The translations under genes were made by a program, and so were the position numbers. From Dehalococcoidia bacterium (GTDB lineage Bacteria; Chloroflexota; Dehalococcoidia; GIF9; UBA5629): a DNA stretch of 64,000 bases. Position 1 is the first letter of the stretch. Every line of letters begins with the position of its first letter. The notes beneath the pieces are model-generated. The model saw only the letters and a program-made list of their open reading frames with translations, was not told the origin of the DNA and did no database searches. The stretch is from assembly GCA_041653995.1 (NCBI GenBank), contig JBAZEK010000002.1, positions 310,001-374,000 on the forward strand, read 5' to 3'. Positions 44,451 through 53,710 of this stretch are shown piece after piece.

Positions 44451-45814
44451 CCTTTCCAGCTTTTAACCAGTCCGGGCAGGTAAGCGGGTATCTCGTTGGC
44501 ATCGCCCGGGCCTACGATTATCTCCCAGTCGGGCAAGGCCTCGGTGAGCTCATTGCGGATGCGGGCAACCTTGCCGGGTATGACCAGGCGCCGATGCTTG
44601 ACCATCCCCTCCACACCGCATTTCCTGATGAAGGGTGCGATGCTGTCGCCGCTGAACTTGCCGGCTGCCCAGGCCGTGAGCACACCCAGCCCTCCCGTCT
44701 CTTTGACGCACAGCCAGGACGGCACCTTGCTGGCCTCGATCTCCGATGCAACGATGAAATACGTCAGCGCCCAGTTGGTCGTCACCAGCACAGGCGACGC
44801 TGAGTCCGGGTCGTTGATGGGATAAACCTTCTCCTCCATGGACATGGGCATGCGGGGATCGGTATAAATATTCAGCCTCTGCACCAGCAGGGGCAACAGC
44901 GTATGCTCATCTATATCCGAAAGAACGATGATGCCCGCGTACTTGGGGATGAACATAGCGGCCAGTAGCATCTCACGCCTTTTATCCGCAGTCATGAAGC
45001 AGGGAAAGGCTACAGTGGGATATCCCAGCAGCCGGAAGCCCTGCTTGAGAGCCGCCCTGCGGATCAGCGTCTGATCGCGCAGAGCAGACTGCATATCCTT
45101 CGAGCCCGGGTCCAGCAGGACGTCCTCTATACCGGCATCCCTGAGCCGCGTGGTGATGGGTACCAGCGATTCAACACCGGCAGCCCTGACTACCAGGGGC
45201 GCAGGCCTCGCCTTTACCGCACCGACCACCTTATCCAGGTTGTGCACTGTGACAGGATAGAGCAGCGGCCTCCTGTCAGCACACATTTCATGCGCAGCCA
45301 GAAGGGCATCTGTGTCTTCGCTGATCAGCATCAGAGGACAATCAGTCGCGGAAAGCGCCTTCCTTATCAGCCCGGTGAATCTGGCGCGGTCGCCGGATTT
45401 GCACTGCACGGCCAGCAGGTCGGCTTTGAGGGTCTTGCCCACCCAGCTATACTGCAAGCCCTTGAGTTTCCTGATCCTGTCGTCAACAACGTTGTCCGGC
45501 AGATCGTCCGAAACCAGCACGGCGATGCCCGGCTGGTGGACGAACGTCTTCTCATGTCTATAGAGGACGGTCTCGTCTCCGATCACGAAGGCGCCCGCTC
45601 CCGTACCGATAGTGACGGGACGGATGGGAGGCGCCAGCGCGTCCTCCAGCTCGCTCCTGACCTCCGGCGCCAGATACGGGCATTTATCGATGGCGATGCC
45701 GCCGGATGCCAGCTTCATAGCGAAAGCGAAGCAGGTGGGCAGGCCGCATTCCTTACAGTTCTTCTTCCCGCCCTCGGGCAGGCGCTTGACTATATCGGTA
45801 CCTTTGATTGCCAA
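44447..45814 (-). CDS. acsC: Corrinoid iron-sulfur protein large subunit (AcsC/CdhE)
   Basis: A 455-residue CFeSP gamma subunit. The N-terminal C20-x2-C23-x4-C28-x16-C45 motif (NCKECGLPTCFAFAMKL...CPYL) binds the low-potential [4Fe-4S] cluster that reactivates Co(II). A TIM barrel and a C-terminal corrinoid-binding region follow (GGLGVLTAWAAGKFSG). It receives the methyl group from AcsE and delivers it to the A-cluster of ACS. It lies 11 bases after acsB. Confidence 0.93.
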   Translation of the reverse strand: MAIKGTDIVKRLPEGGKKNCKECGLPTCFAFAMKLASGGIAIDKCPYLAPEVRSELEDALAPPIRPVTIGTGAGAFVIGDETVLYRHEKTFVHQPGIAVLVSDDLPDNVVDDRIRKLKGLQYSWVGKTLKADLLAVQCKSGDRARFTGLIRKALSATDCPLMLISEDTDALLAAHEMCADRRPLLYPVTVHNLDKVVGAVKARPAPLVVRAAGVESLVPITTRLRDAGIEDVLLDPGSKDMQSALRDQTLIRRAALKQGFRLLGYPTVAFPCFMTADKRREMLLAAMFIPKYAGIIVLSDIDEHTLLPLLVQRLNIYTDPRMPMSMEEKVYPINDPDSASPVLVTTNWALTYFIVASEIEASKVPSWLCVKETGGLGVLTAWAAGKFSGDSIAPFIRKCGVEGMVKHRRLVIPGKVARIRNELTEALPDWEIIVGPGDANEIPAYLPGLVKSWKG

Positions 45815-45825
45815 AGTATTCTCCT

Positions 45826-47055
45826 TTATTGAGGTAATCTAACCCCGCCTTTGACCCAGGGATGGCCTGCGCGGTCGAGGAAAGCAACCAGCTCATCGAT
45901 GTTGGCAACATCGTTCTCCGTGGCTATTTTACCCTGCAGGTCCATGGGGCAGGCATCCCGGTACATCTCCTGTATGACGCGCGGCATCCAGACGATGCGG
46001 TACCAGCCGCCGTCGGCCTTGAGGAAGCTGGGTGAGCGAAGGTACTCCAGGGCGATGCCCAGAAAGCCCTCCACCTGCCTTCCTCCGCTGGTATCGCCGG
46101 CCATGGTGGTGAAAGATGCGCCGGCCACGGTATCGCCTTCGAAATCCCGGTTAACGATGCCTAATGCATCCACCTCCGGTATGTAAAAGCATATCGCCTG
46201 GAAGCAGCCGCAGGACGTGTGGGGATATCCGAAGGCGCTGTGTAAAAAGACTTTGTCATAGGCGCCCATGGACTTTTCCAGCGCCAGTTTGTCGGCGCCG
46301 CTGTATTCGCCGCGCACCGGATCAATGATGTCGCCTTTGGCAACGGCCTGTATCGGCCCCTCCGGATCCATCTGATAGGCCGCCTTACCGTCGAACCAGT
46401 TGATGGCGCCGCAGTTAGCGATACGCTCAGGTGTTATACAACAAATATGTGTGGGGGCGAAACTCTGGCAGAGGGCGCAGCTGTAGAATTCCTGCACATC
46501 CGCCTCGCGCAGGCCCCTGATCTTCTCATCGCGCGCACGGTATACGCTTACGGCCCCGGGCAGCAGTTCCTCGATCCTTTGCGGATCGGTGACAAACGTG
46601 ACCTGTATCTTCTCGATGATCTCTATCTCCGATGTGTAAAGGAATATCAGTATTTCTCCCAGCGTCTTGAGCGATCTCAGCCCCTTGTTAAATGAGGCCT
46701 TGTTGAGCCGCATCCAGACGTCCTGACGCTGGTTCATGTGGTAAAAACCTTCAATGTAGTTCAGGTAAAGGTGCAGCCGCCGCTCCAGGACAGGCTCTAT
46801 ATCCCTCTCCAGACGGCCGCCGGCCACTTCCACCAGCAAAACGATGGGCTGGCTGCTCCCCTCCGCCATATCGGGAAGGTCCGGCCCGATTACCTCCACC
46901 TTCTCATGTGTAACATCTCCGGCTTTCCGGATGGAGACCAGTTCGAACTTGGTTTTCACATTAGGCCCGCCCAGCTCGACACGCATATCGGCCTTGCGGA
47001 TAACCTCTCCCTCATACTGGGGCCCGATATCGACCGGAAATATTCCGTCAGCCAT
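45826..47055 (-). CDS. acsB: Acetyl-CoA synthase catalytic subunit, short CdhC-type
   Basis: A 409-residue ACS. The A-cluster ligands are complete: C193, C196, C205 and C215 in the SCALCQSFAPTHIC...NCGA pattern and C282-G-C284 in TSCGCFQ for the distal nickel. It assembles acetyl-CoA from CO, the CFeSP methyl group and CoA. Canonical bacterial AcsB is about 730 residues and carries an N-terminal domain that docks on CODH. That domain is missing here, as in archaeal CdhC. The next gene upstream encodes a CdhA-like protein without a C-cluster, so how CO reaches this enzyme is open. Confidence 0.93.
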   Translation of the reverse strand: MADGIFPVDIGPQYEGEVIRKADMRVELGGPNVKTKFELVSIRKAGDVTHEKVEVIGPDLPDMAEGSSQPIVLLVEVAGGRLERDIEPVLERRLHLYLNYIEGFYHMNQRQDVWMRLNKASFNKGLRSLKTLGEILIFLYTSEIEIIEKIQVTFVTDPQRIEELLPGAVSVYRARDEKIRGLREADVQEFYSCALCQSFAPTHICCITPERIANCGAINWFDGKAAYQMDPEGPIQAVAKGDIIDPVRGEYSGADKLALEKSMGAYDKVFLHSAFGYPHTSCGCFQAICFYIPEVDALGIVNRDFEGDTVAGASFTTMAGDTSGGRQVEGFLGIALEYLRSPSFLKADGGWYRIVWMPRVIQEMYRDACPMDLQGKIATENDVANIDELVAFLDRAGHPWVKGGVRLPQ

Positions 47056-47148
47056 TACACTTTCGCCTTCCCTTAAAAATCATTCCCGCTGCTTAAATTA
47101 ATATTATATCCGCACATACCCGGCTTATCCTAATGCATACTGCCGGTA

Positions 47149-49236
47149 TTAATGCACGACTTCATCCAACGTGACCCGGGAGGGATAAGTGCCGACCAGG
47201 GTGGGCAGCGACAGCACGGGTTTCTCTCCCCAGCCGACCTCGTTCAGATGCGGCTGCAATTCCTTCTTAAAGAAGATCGGAATATCCGAGGCTTTCCTGA
47301 TGAACAAATGGACATCGTCCGGCAGCTTCCCGAAATACTGTTTGTGCAGGCCGATATAGTGCGTAAGCTTGGTTGCCCTGCCCTGCGGCGTATCATTCCT
47401 GCGCATGCACAGCTTGGCCAGCGCTACAACGGCGGAACCTTTGTCAGCCAGCAGGTTGATGAGGTGCTCGGGAGAAGGCTCCCCCGTATCCACGATCCTT
47501 TTTTCGCGACCGTCCATCACGCTCCAGTCCGTCTCTCCCGGCTTGCTCAAATAGAGGCGACCGTACTTGATACAGCGCGGGCCGACCACGACGGGTATAC
47601 CCAGCCGGTTACAGCCGGTGGCCAGGGCAAGCTCGTCCTCGCCGCAGGCGCCCCAGGCCAACCCGCAGGCGCCGACCCGGTTGAGGATATAATCCGCCAC
47701 TATCTCGTAGTTGGCGCGCAACGGCAGGGCGGCAAAGATGCTGGCAATTTTTATGGCCGCGCCGCTGATGTGCGCAGCGGAGGCGCCGGAGCCTATATTG
47801 ATCACTCCCCCGGCATCGAAATCGGGTGGATATCTTTCATAGATGGACTTTCCCTCAGCGTCGGTTTTAAGGGCTGCCGCAATGGCTGAGTCCCCGGCCA
47901 GCGCGACCACGTACTTGCGTTTGGCAAATTCCTCTGCAATGTCCGCAATGTCATCGGGCGATCCCGGGTAGTTCGATCCTCCTACGATGGCGATAACCCC
48001 CGGTATGGTCCCCAGCACCAGCGGCGCCCCGACCTTTCTTATTTCGGTATCCATAACCGGTCCGCGCCCAATCCGCATCTTGCCGGACTTAGGGAGCAGC
48101 CCTTGTGCCTGAGAGGCCGCTTTACCGCGGGAGGCAGAGAGCCTGAGCGCTGCTTCCACCGCCACGGAAGCCGCTTTGACAGGATCGGATACCAGCAAAG
48201 CCTTATCCTGCTGCAGCGCGATCAATATCTCCTCGGTATCGCCGGCCGACCGGTCTTCCAGGCCGTAGGCCGCCGCCGCATCGGTAGCAATGAAGGCCGT
48301 GCCCGCTGCCCTCGTTTCGGCTGCGATATCGGTCAGCAGGTTGCCGCCGCCGCCCAGCACGACGTCCGCACCGCCGCTGCGTAATAAAGGGGCCAGGCCG
48401 GAGAGCGTCCCTGCGATTTTAGCCAGGGGGCTGTAGCGTACCAGGTCATGGGCAACCGGTCCAACGCCGGCGACCTCTATCTTGCCCTCCAGGTTGCTGT
48501 GCCTCAAGTAATCAACCAGGTATACGGCCAGGACCGTATCGCTACCGGCCACAAGAATAATCGGCTTCGTTTTATCCACCGACGCCCAACCCACATCGAC
48601 AAAATCAGTATCCGCTCTGGAAGAGGGAAATGCGAATCCGGAGCAGGCGGCCAGCTCCTGTGCCTCCATCGCGACGTGTGCAAGCATTGAGGCATGCATG
48701 GCCTTGGATTCCAGATCTTCGATAGAAGCTTCGCAGCCCACATTGCCGGAGGCTAGCAGCAGGGCAAGCTGATCTTCAATGTAATGCAGTGTTTTCTCCA
48801 GGTCGCCCAGCACGGCCGGCTTCATGCCCAACACCGTCCTGATATGCGGGGCTTCTATTCCGACTTTTTCGCCCAGGTAAATCGGCAGATCCCGTCCCTT
48901 CCCATCAACCAGTGAATCTATAACCCTGCGCGCCCCGGCCAGTGTGCCCGCCAGCCCCGCACAGCAAGCCCTGAGTGTAAGCCGGGACTGCATGGCCCGG
49001 GCATCCATCCCGCAGACGCCCCTGCCGGCGTCCGACAGGTCGCATTCACCATAGTTGCAGAGGCTGCATTTATCCGTGACGGGCACATAGAACGGTTTCC
49101 AGGTTCGAAGCAGACGCCTGTCCCAGTTCCTTAACTCCAGCATGCCCGGCAGCGGAGTATGACCGATCGGCTCCCAATTATCTTCAGCCCTGATAAAATC
49201 CCCCGCCTCCCGTTTCTGCCTCTCGTTTCTCACCAC
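47149..49236 (-). CDS. CdhA-like CODH-family protein apparently without a C-cluster
   Basis: A 695-residue homologue of the archaeal ACDS alpha subunit. The N-terminal CSLCNYGECDLSDAGRGVCG (C57, C60, C65, C75) keeps a [4Fe-4S] site. The C-terminal half follows CdhA closely (GRGPVMDTEIRKVGAP, YILNRVGACGLAWGA). Against remembered CdhA consensus, each C-cluster ligand is replaced: His by AGSDT near 231, CCT by GPV near 260, the EQC Cys by Gly near 298, VGCSNYP by VGGSNYP (G420), SGC by AGD (D449) and GSC by GSG (G484). The two ferredoxin-type cluster motifs of archaeal CdhA are absent. CO oxidation is unlikely; a scaffold or electron role beside ACS is inferred. Confidence 0.85.
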   Translation of the reverse strand: MVRNERQKREAGDFIRAEDNWEPIGHTPLPGMLELRNWDRRLLRTWKPFYVPVTDKCSLCNYGECDLSDAGRGVCGMDARAMQSRLTLRACCAGLAGTLAGARRVIDSLVDGKGRDLPIYLGEKVGIEAPHIRTVLGMKPAVLGDLEKTLHYIEDQLALLLASGNVGCEASIEDLESKAMHASMLAHVAMEAQELAACSGFAFPSSRADTDFVDVGWASVDKTKPIILVAGSDTVLAVYLVDYLRHSNLEGKIEVAGVGPVAHDLVRYSPLAKIAGTLSGLAPLLRSGGADVVLGGGGNLLTDIAAETRAAGTAFIATDAAAAYGLEDRSAGDTEEILIALQQDKALLVSDPVKAASVAVEAALRLSASRGKAASQAQGLLPKSGKMRIGRGPVMDTEIRKVGAPLVLGTIPGVIAIVGGSNYPGSPDDIADIAEEFAKRKYVVALAGDSAIAAALKTDAEGKSIYERYPPDFDAGGVINIGSGASAAHISGAAIKIASIFAALPLRANYEIVADYILNRVGACGLAWGACGEDELALATGCNRLGIPVVVGPRCIKYGRLYLSKPGETDWSVMDGREKRIVDTGEPSPEHLINLLADKGSAVVALAKLCMRRNDTPQGRATKLTHYIGLHKQYFGKLPDDVHLFIRKASDIPIFFKKELQPHLNEVGWGEKPVLSLPTLVGTYPSRVTLDEVVH

Positions 49237-49245
49237 GAAAGCCTC

Positions 49246-50151
49246 CTATATTTTGCCGTCGATCGCTTCCTTCAGCAACCTGCAGTTATCCGGGTGTCGG
49301 AGCACCAGTATATCTGAGCCTGCTAATAGCAGGCTCATAGCCGTAATGCTTTCCCAGAGCATGCCCTGCTCGCCTTCTGACCGGGCCTGGTTGGTCTTCC
49401 AGCATTCTCGGCCCAGGTCAGCGATAACAGGCATCTGCATGGCCGCATCACCGTATATAACGCCTACCTGCCTGGTCCGCTCCATTATGGTGAAGCTATA
49501 CTCCATTCCGTAACCGAGCGCAGAGCTCAGCGGATCGATGACTATTCGTTCGGGAGGGAGCTGCTTGAGCAATTTCACGTTAAGCTCTTTCTCCAGGTTT
49601 ATATCTATGGGAGTCTGGGCTATAACGCAATGCCCATTGTCGGCAACCGCCTTCAATATAGCCTCGTAATTCTCCTTGACGGCCGGGCCCAGCAATAGAT
49701 TCTCGTCTTTGCAGGCCTCTGCAATCGCCGTCAGCACCTCAACATCCTTTTTATCATCCCCGCAACCATAGACTATTAATGGGGAGTCCAATTCCTGAGC
49801 CATCAGTTTGACCAACGCGGCGGCTTCCACCGCAGTTTTATTTGCTCCGTTCGGATCGGTTCCCTCCAGGTGCAGGCAGACCAGATCCGCGCCCAGTTTC
49901 AGACAGCGCGACCCCCACTTAACCGGGTCGTGAACCACGTCTTTGAAAGGTTCTACAGCGCTCCCGGCCCAGCCGGCGGCTCCGTTATCATCAACTTCGA
50001 GCGCCACCGCGGGCCTGTTGGCGGCATTGCCCTCGAAATGGTGCAGGGGCAATATATTGCTGCCACCGATCTTCAGGCTCTTTCCACCCCTGCCTATGGT
50101 GATCTCCCTGATTCTGCCCGTATATTTTTCCAGGGGCGCTTTATATTCCAT
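49246..50151 (-). CDS. acsD: Corrinoid iron-sulfur protein small subunit (AcsD/CdhD)
   Basis: A 301-residue TIM-barrel CFeSP delta subunit, partner of AcsC in holding the cobamide. Characteristic parts are VALEVDDNGAAGWAG near the N-terminus, GADLVCLHLEGTDPNG, LIVYGCGDDKKDVEVL and PPERIVIDPLSSALGYGMEYSF. It lies 9 bases before the CdhA-like gene and 14 bases after acsE. Length matches bacterial AcsD. Confidence 0.92.
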   Translation of the reverse strand: MEYKAPLEKYTGRIREITIGRGGKSLKIGGSNILPLHHFEGNAANRPAVALEVDDNGAAGWAGSAVEPFKDVVHDPVKWGSRCLKLGADLVCLHLEGTDPNGANKTAVEAAALVKLMAQELDSPLIVYGCGDDKKDVEVLTAIAEACKDENLLLGPAVKENYEAILKAVADNGHCVIAQTPIDINLEKELNVKLLKQLPPERIVIDPLSSALGYGMEYSFTIMERTRQVGVIYGDAAMQMPVIADLGRECWKTNQARSEGEQGMLWESITAMSLLLAGSDILVLRHPDNCRLLKEAIDGKI

Positions 50152-50165
50152 AAGGTTTACCTCGT

Positions 50166-51044
50166 CTAACCTTCCAGCCAGGCATGCGAATAAAGCGTAT
50201 CCCCCATCAGCACCCTGGCAGTTTTTACATAATTCTTCTCATTCTCGGGCAGCGCGTCAGCGTCGACCGTCTCTCCATCCATCACCCTGTGAATAAGCAC
50301 CCGTATATCATTCAAGCTGCCTCGATTAAGGTCGATTAGCTCCTGATCCAGAACGTCTGCTATGGCAGAGTAGAGTCCGTTCCTTTCCAGCATAACCATA
50401 TAAGTGCGATTCAGGATGCCGCGCAAAGGCGTCGGCGTGCCGTTGGATACGTTTGAAAGGCCGACCACCGATTTCACGCCCGGCAGCAGATCCGGCAGTA
50501 TCCTGATGAATTCCAGCGCCTCGCGCACCTGTTTCTGATCGGCGCTTACCGGCAATACGATGGGATCCACCCAGATGTCCTCGTTATCGATGCCCAGGCT
50601 ATTGGCATAAGCCACGGTCTCCATGATGCTTTCGACCCTGGAATCGACATCGGGCGGGCATCCCTTATCCGTGATAACTGAGATAATCACCTGCGTGCCG
50701 TATTTGACGGCCAGCGGCATCATTTTTTCTCTGCTCTCCGCCTTACCCGACGCCGAGTTCAAAAGGGCCCGCTTTCGGCATAGCTTCAATCCGGCCTCCA
50801 TGGCCAAAGGGTTCATGGTATCCAGAGATATCGGCAGGTCGGCGACTGCCTGAACGGTATCCACCAGCCACGAAGCCACCTCTTCCGGCTCTTTGCGCGC
50901 CGGGCCCAAATTCAGATCGAGATAGTCAGCCCCGGCCAGGGCCTGCGCCTTTGCCAGATCCTGTATGGGCGCGCTATCCCTGTTCTTGACGGCGTCGCTG
51001 ACTGCCCTGGATATGATATGAATGTTCTCGCCAATTAAGATCAT
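50166..51044 (-). CDS. acsE: Methyltetrahydrofolate:corrinoid protein methyltransferase (AcsE)
   Basis: A 292-residue pterin-binding TIM barrel. It transfers the methyl group of CH3-THF to cob(I)amide on CFeSP. Motifs: GADYLDLNLGPARKEP, PISLDTMNPLAMEAGL, LLNSASGKAESREKMMPLA and VVGLSNVSNGTPTP, which line the folate pocket, with the SNVSNG asparagines near the substrate N5. It is the first gene of the operon. A TATAAT on the minus strand at 51092-51087 is the likely -10 box, although no clear -35 box or ribosome site is visible. Confidence 0.92.
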   Translation of the reverse strand: MILIGENIHIISRAVSDAVKNRDSAPIQDLAKAQALAGADYLDLNLGPARKEPEEVASWLVDTVQAVADLPISLDTMNPLAMEAGLKLCRKRALLNSASGKAESREKMMPLAVKYGTQVIISVITDKGCPPDVDSRVESIMETVAYANSLGIDNEDIWVDPIVLPVSADQKQVREALEFIRILPDLLPGVKSVVGLSNVSNGTPTPLRGILNRTYMVMLERNGLYSAIADVLDQELIDLNRGSLNDIRVLIHRVMDGETVDADALPENEKNYVKTARVLMGDTLYSHAWLEG

Positions 51045-51140
51045 GGTATATACGACGAAAATGAAATTACGTGAATTCTAACATCGATTATATTGGGTCG
51101 GCAAGGAAATACCGTCCGCTCGCGCAGGTTCAAAATAACG

Positions 51141-51146
51141 TATAAT
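51141..51146 (+). promoter_or_regulatory. Candidate -10 box for a leaderless rnhA transcript
   Basis: A perfect TATAAT begins 12 bases before the rnhA ATG, so transcription would start at or next to the start codon. There is no Shine-Dalgarno between them. Confidence 0.45.
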
Positions 51147-51152
51147 TGGTAC

Positions 51153-51611
51153 ATGCCGGGCAGCGATAAAATTATTGTCTATTGCGACGGCGCCTGCTCG
51201 GGGAACCAGTATCACGTCAATACCGGTGGGTGGGGCGCCGTACTGCTTCAGGGCAGCCGCTTAAAAGAGATCCATGGCGGCGAGAAGAATACCACCAACC
51301 AGCGCATGGAGCTGACCGCCTGCATCAGGGCGCTGGAACAGATCAAATCGGGGAAATATGCCGTTGAGGTCTACACGGACAGCGCGTATCTGGTCAATTG
51401 CATGCAGAGAAAATGGTACGCGACCTGGCAGCGGAACGGCTGGCATAACGCCGCCAGGAAACCGGTGGAAAACCGCGACCTATGGGAGAAGCTCCTCTCG
51501 CTGACATCCTTATATAAGGTAAAGTTTATCAAGGTCGCCGGACATTCCGGGAACAAACTGAACGAGCGGGCGGATGAGTTGGCCCGACAGGGAATATATG
51601 AGACTAAATAA
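51153..51611 (+). CDS. rnhA: Ribonuclease HI
   Basis: A 152-residue RNase H type 1 that removes RNA from RNA-DNA hybrids (R-loops, primers). The catalytic set is complete: D12 (YCDGACSGN), E53 (NQRMELTA), D76 (VYTDSAYLV) and D141 (NERADELA), with H131 in VAGHSGN. The ATG at 51153 is chosen because homology begins there; the frame is open from 51093. It is transcribed divergently from the acs operon. Confidence 0.94.
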   Translation: MPGSDKIIVYCDGACSGNQYHVNTGGWGAVLLQGSRLKEIHGGEKNTTNQRMELTACIRALEQIKSGKYAVEVYTDSAYLVNCMQRKWYATWQRNGWHNAARKPVENRDLWEKLLSLTSLYKVKFIKVAGHSGNKLNERADELARQGIYETK

Positions 51612-51779
51612 CCAGCCCGAGGCTGATGCATTTCCACGCGGGATATGCTATACTATTGTCTGAAATTGCAAGTCCTTGTGTGCTTCGATTGAGCAAACAC
51701 AATATATTGTGATGCTTATCTTAATACCTCGCTTGCCGGGAGATTTTGGACGGGCGACATTCAATTTGAGAGATAAACC

Positions 51780-53699
51780 ATGACCTCTGAACAGATCAAC
51801 GGTTCCAACAACGGCGACTACAATGCAGAAAACATCCGTGTCCTGGACGGACTGGAAGCGGTGCGCATGCGTCCCGGCATGTACATCGGCGACACCGGCA
51901 AGGACGGCCTTCACCACCTGGTCTACGAGATAGTTTATAACAGCATTGACGAGGCGATGGCCGGCTACTGCGACAGGATACAGGTCACGATCAATGCGGA
52001 TAACTCAGTAACAGTCTCAGACAACGGCAGGGGAATACCTGTCGACGTCCATCCGGAAAAGGGCATATCAGCCCTTGAGGTGGTAATGACAACCCTGCAT
52101 GCCGGAGGCAAATTCGGCGACGGTGCCTACAGCGTCTCATCCGGCCTGCACGGTGTCGGCGCATCGGTGGTCAGCGCACTTTCTTCCTGGCTGAGGGCCG
52201 AGGTGAGCAGAAACGGCAAGGTCTGGCGGCAGGAGTACAAGGTGGGCATCCGCCAGGCGGACGTCAAGTCCGTGGGCAAGACCGACCAGACAGGCACCAC
52301 CATCTCGTTCATGGCAGACACCGAGATATTCGGTGAGATCAGCTATGATTTCAATCAGCTGGCTGAACGCCTTCGTGAGCTCGCTTTCCTCAACAAGGGC
52401 ACCGAGATCAACCTCAGGGACGAGCGCACGGATCGCGAAACCACCTATTTCTTCGAGGGCGGCATCGCCAGCCTGGTCAGGCGCATAAACAAGAACCGCC
52501 AGGTGCTGGATAAGTCCATCTACATCTCCGGGCGGGTCAACAGCACCGCCGTAGAGATCGCCATTCAGTATAACGACGGCTATTCGGAGAACGTGACCGC
52601 TTTCGCGAACTGTGTTAATACCAAGGAAGGCGGCACACACATGACAGGGTTCCGCGCAGCCCTGACCCGCGTGCTCAACGATTACGCCAGAAAGAACAAG
52701 TTCCTTAAAGATAACGACCCCAATCTATCGGGCGAGGACATCCGCGACGGCCTGACGGCTGTTGTCAGCGTGAAAGTCGCATCGCCCCAGTTTGAAGGAC
52801 AGACCAAGGCCAAGCTGGGTAACCCGGAGGTCAAGGGACAGGTTGAATCGGTGGCCAGCGACCAGCTTAACGAGTATCTGGAGAAGCACCCCGACGAGGG
52901 TAAATCGATAATAGACAAGTGCCTGCTGGCCGCCAAGGCCCGTGAGGCTGCCCGCAAGGCGCGCGACCTCATCCTCAAGAAGACCGGCCTCGAGTTCGGC
53001 ACTCTTCCCGGCAAGCTGGCAGACTGTGCCAGCAACAATCCGAAAGACTGCGAATTATACCTGGTTGAGGGCGATTCAGCCGGCGGCTCGGCCAAACAGG
53101 GTCGCGACCGCAATTTCCAGGCCATCCTGCCCCTGCGCGGCAAAATACTTAACGTGGAAAAAGCCGCCAAGGACAAGATCTTCGATCATGAGGAGATAAG
53201 GGCGTTGATCACCGCACTGGGCACCGGAATCAGCGACGGATACGATTACAACAAGCTACGCTACCATCAGGTCATCATCATGACGGATGCCGACGTGGAT
53301 GGGGCTCACATCCGCACCCTGCTTTTGACCTTCTTCTACCGCAACATGTTTGACATAATCGACAAAGGACACCTTTTCATCGCGCAGCCGCCGCTGTACC
53401 GGCTGGCATCCGGCAAGCAGCAGCACTGGGTCTACTCGGACGCCGAAAAAGACGCCAAGATGGCCACCATGAAGAGCAGCAAGGTGGACGTGCAGCGCTA
53501 CAAAGGTTTAGGCGAGATGAGTCCCGAGCAGCTGTGGGAGACAACCATGAATCCCGCCACACGAACTTTACTCAAAGTGCGCGTCGACGACGCCATGAAA
53601 GCCGACGAGATATTCCATATATTGATGGGCAGCGAGGTCCCGCCCCGAAAATCCTTCATACAGGCCCATGCCCGCAGCGTCAAGAATCTCGATATATAG
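51780..53699 (+). CDS. gyrB: DNA gyrase subunit B
   Basis: A 639-residue type II topoisomerase ATPase subunit. GHKL motifs include NSIDEAMAGYCDRI and VSDNGRGIPVDVHP, and SSGLHGVGASVVSALS is the ATP lid. The TOPRIM domain shows YLVEGDSAGGSAKQGRDR and MTDADVDGAHIRTLL. The C-terminal RYKGLGEMSPEQLWETTMNP confirms gyrB/parE. Length is typical. GyrA begins at 63582 on the same strand, which favours gyrase over topoisomerase IV. Confidence 0.95.
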   Translation: MTSEQINGSNNGDYNAENIRVLDGLEAVRMRPGMYIGDTGKDGLHHLVYEIVYNSIDEAMAGYCDRIQVTINADNSVTVSDNGRGIPVDVHPEKGISALEVVMTTLHAGGKFGDGAYSVSSGLHGVGASVVSALSSWLRAEVSRNGKVWRQEYKVGIRQADVKSVGKTDQTGTTISFMADTEIFGEISYDFNQLAERLRELAFLNKGTEINLRDERTDRETTYFFEGGIASLVRRINKNRQVLDKSIYISGRVNSTAVEIAIQYNDGYSENVTAFANCVNTKEGGTHMTGFRAALTRVLNDYARKNKFLKDNDPNLSGEDIRDGLTAVVSVKVASPQFEGQTKAKLGNPEVKGQVESVASDQLNEYLEKHPDEGKSIIDKCLLAAKAREAARKARDLILKKTGLEFGTLPGKLADCASNNPKDCELYLVEGDSAGGSAKQGRDRNFQAILPLRGKILNVEKAAKDKIFDHEEIRALITALGTGISDGYDYNKLRYHQVIIMTDADVDGAHIRTLLLTFFYRNMFDIIDKGHLFIAQPPLYRLASGKQQHWVYSDAEKDAKMATMKSSKVDVQRYKGLGEMSPEQLWETTMNPATRTLLKVRVDDAMKADEIFHILMGSEVPPRKSFIQAHARSVKNLDI

Positions 53700-53710
53700 G
53701 CTCTTCTATA

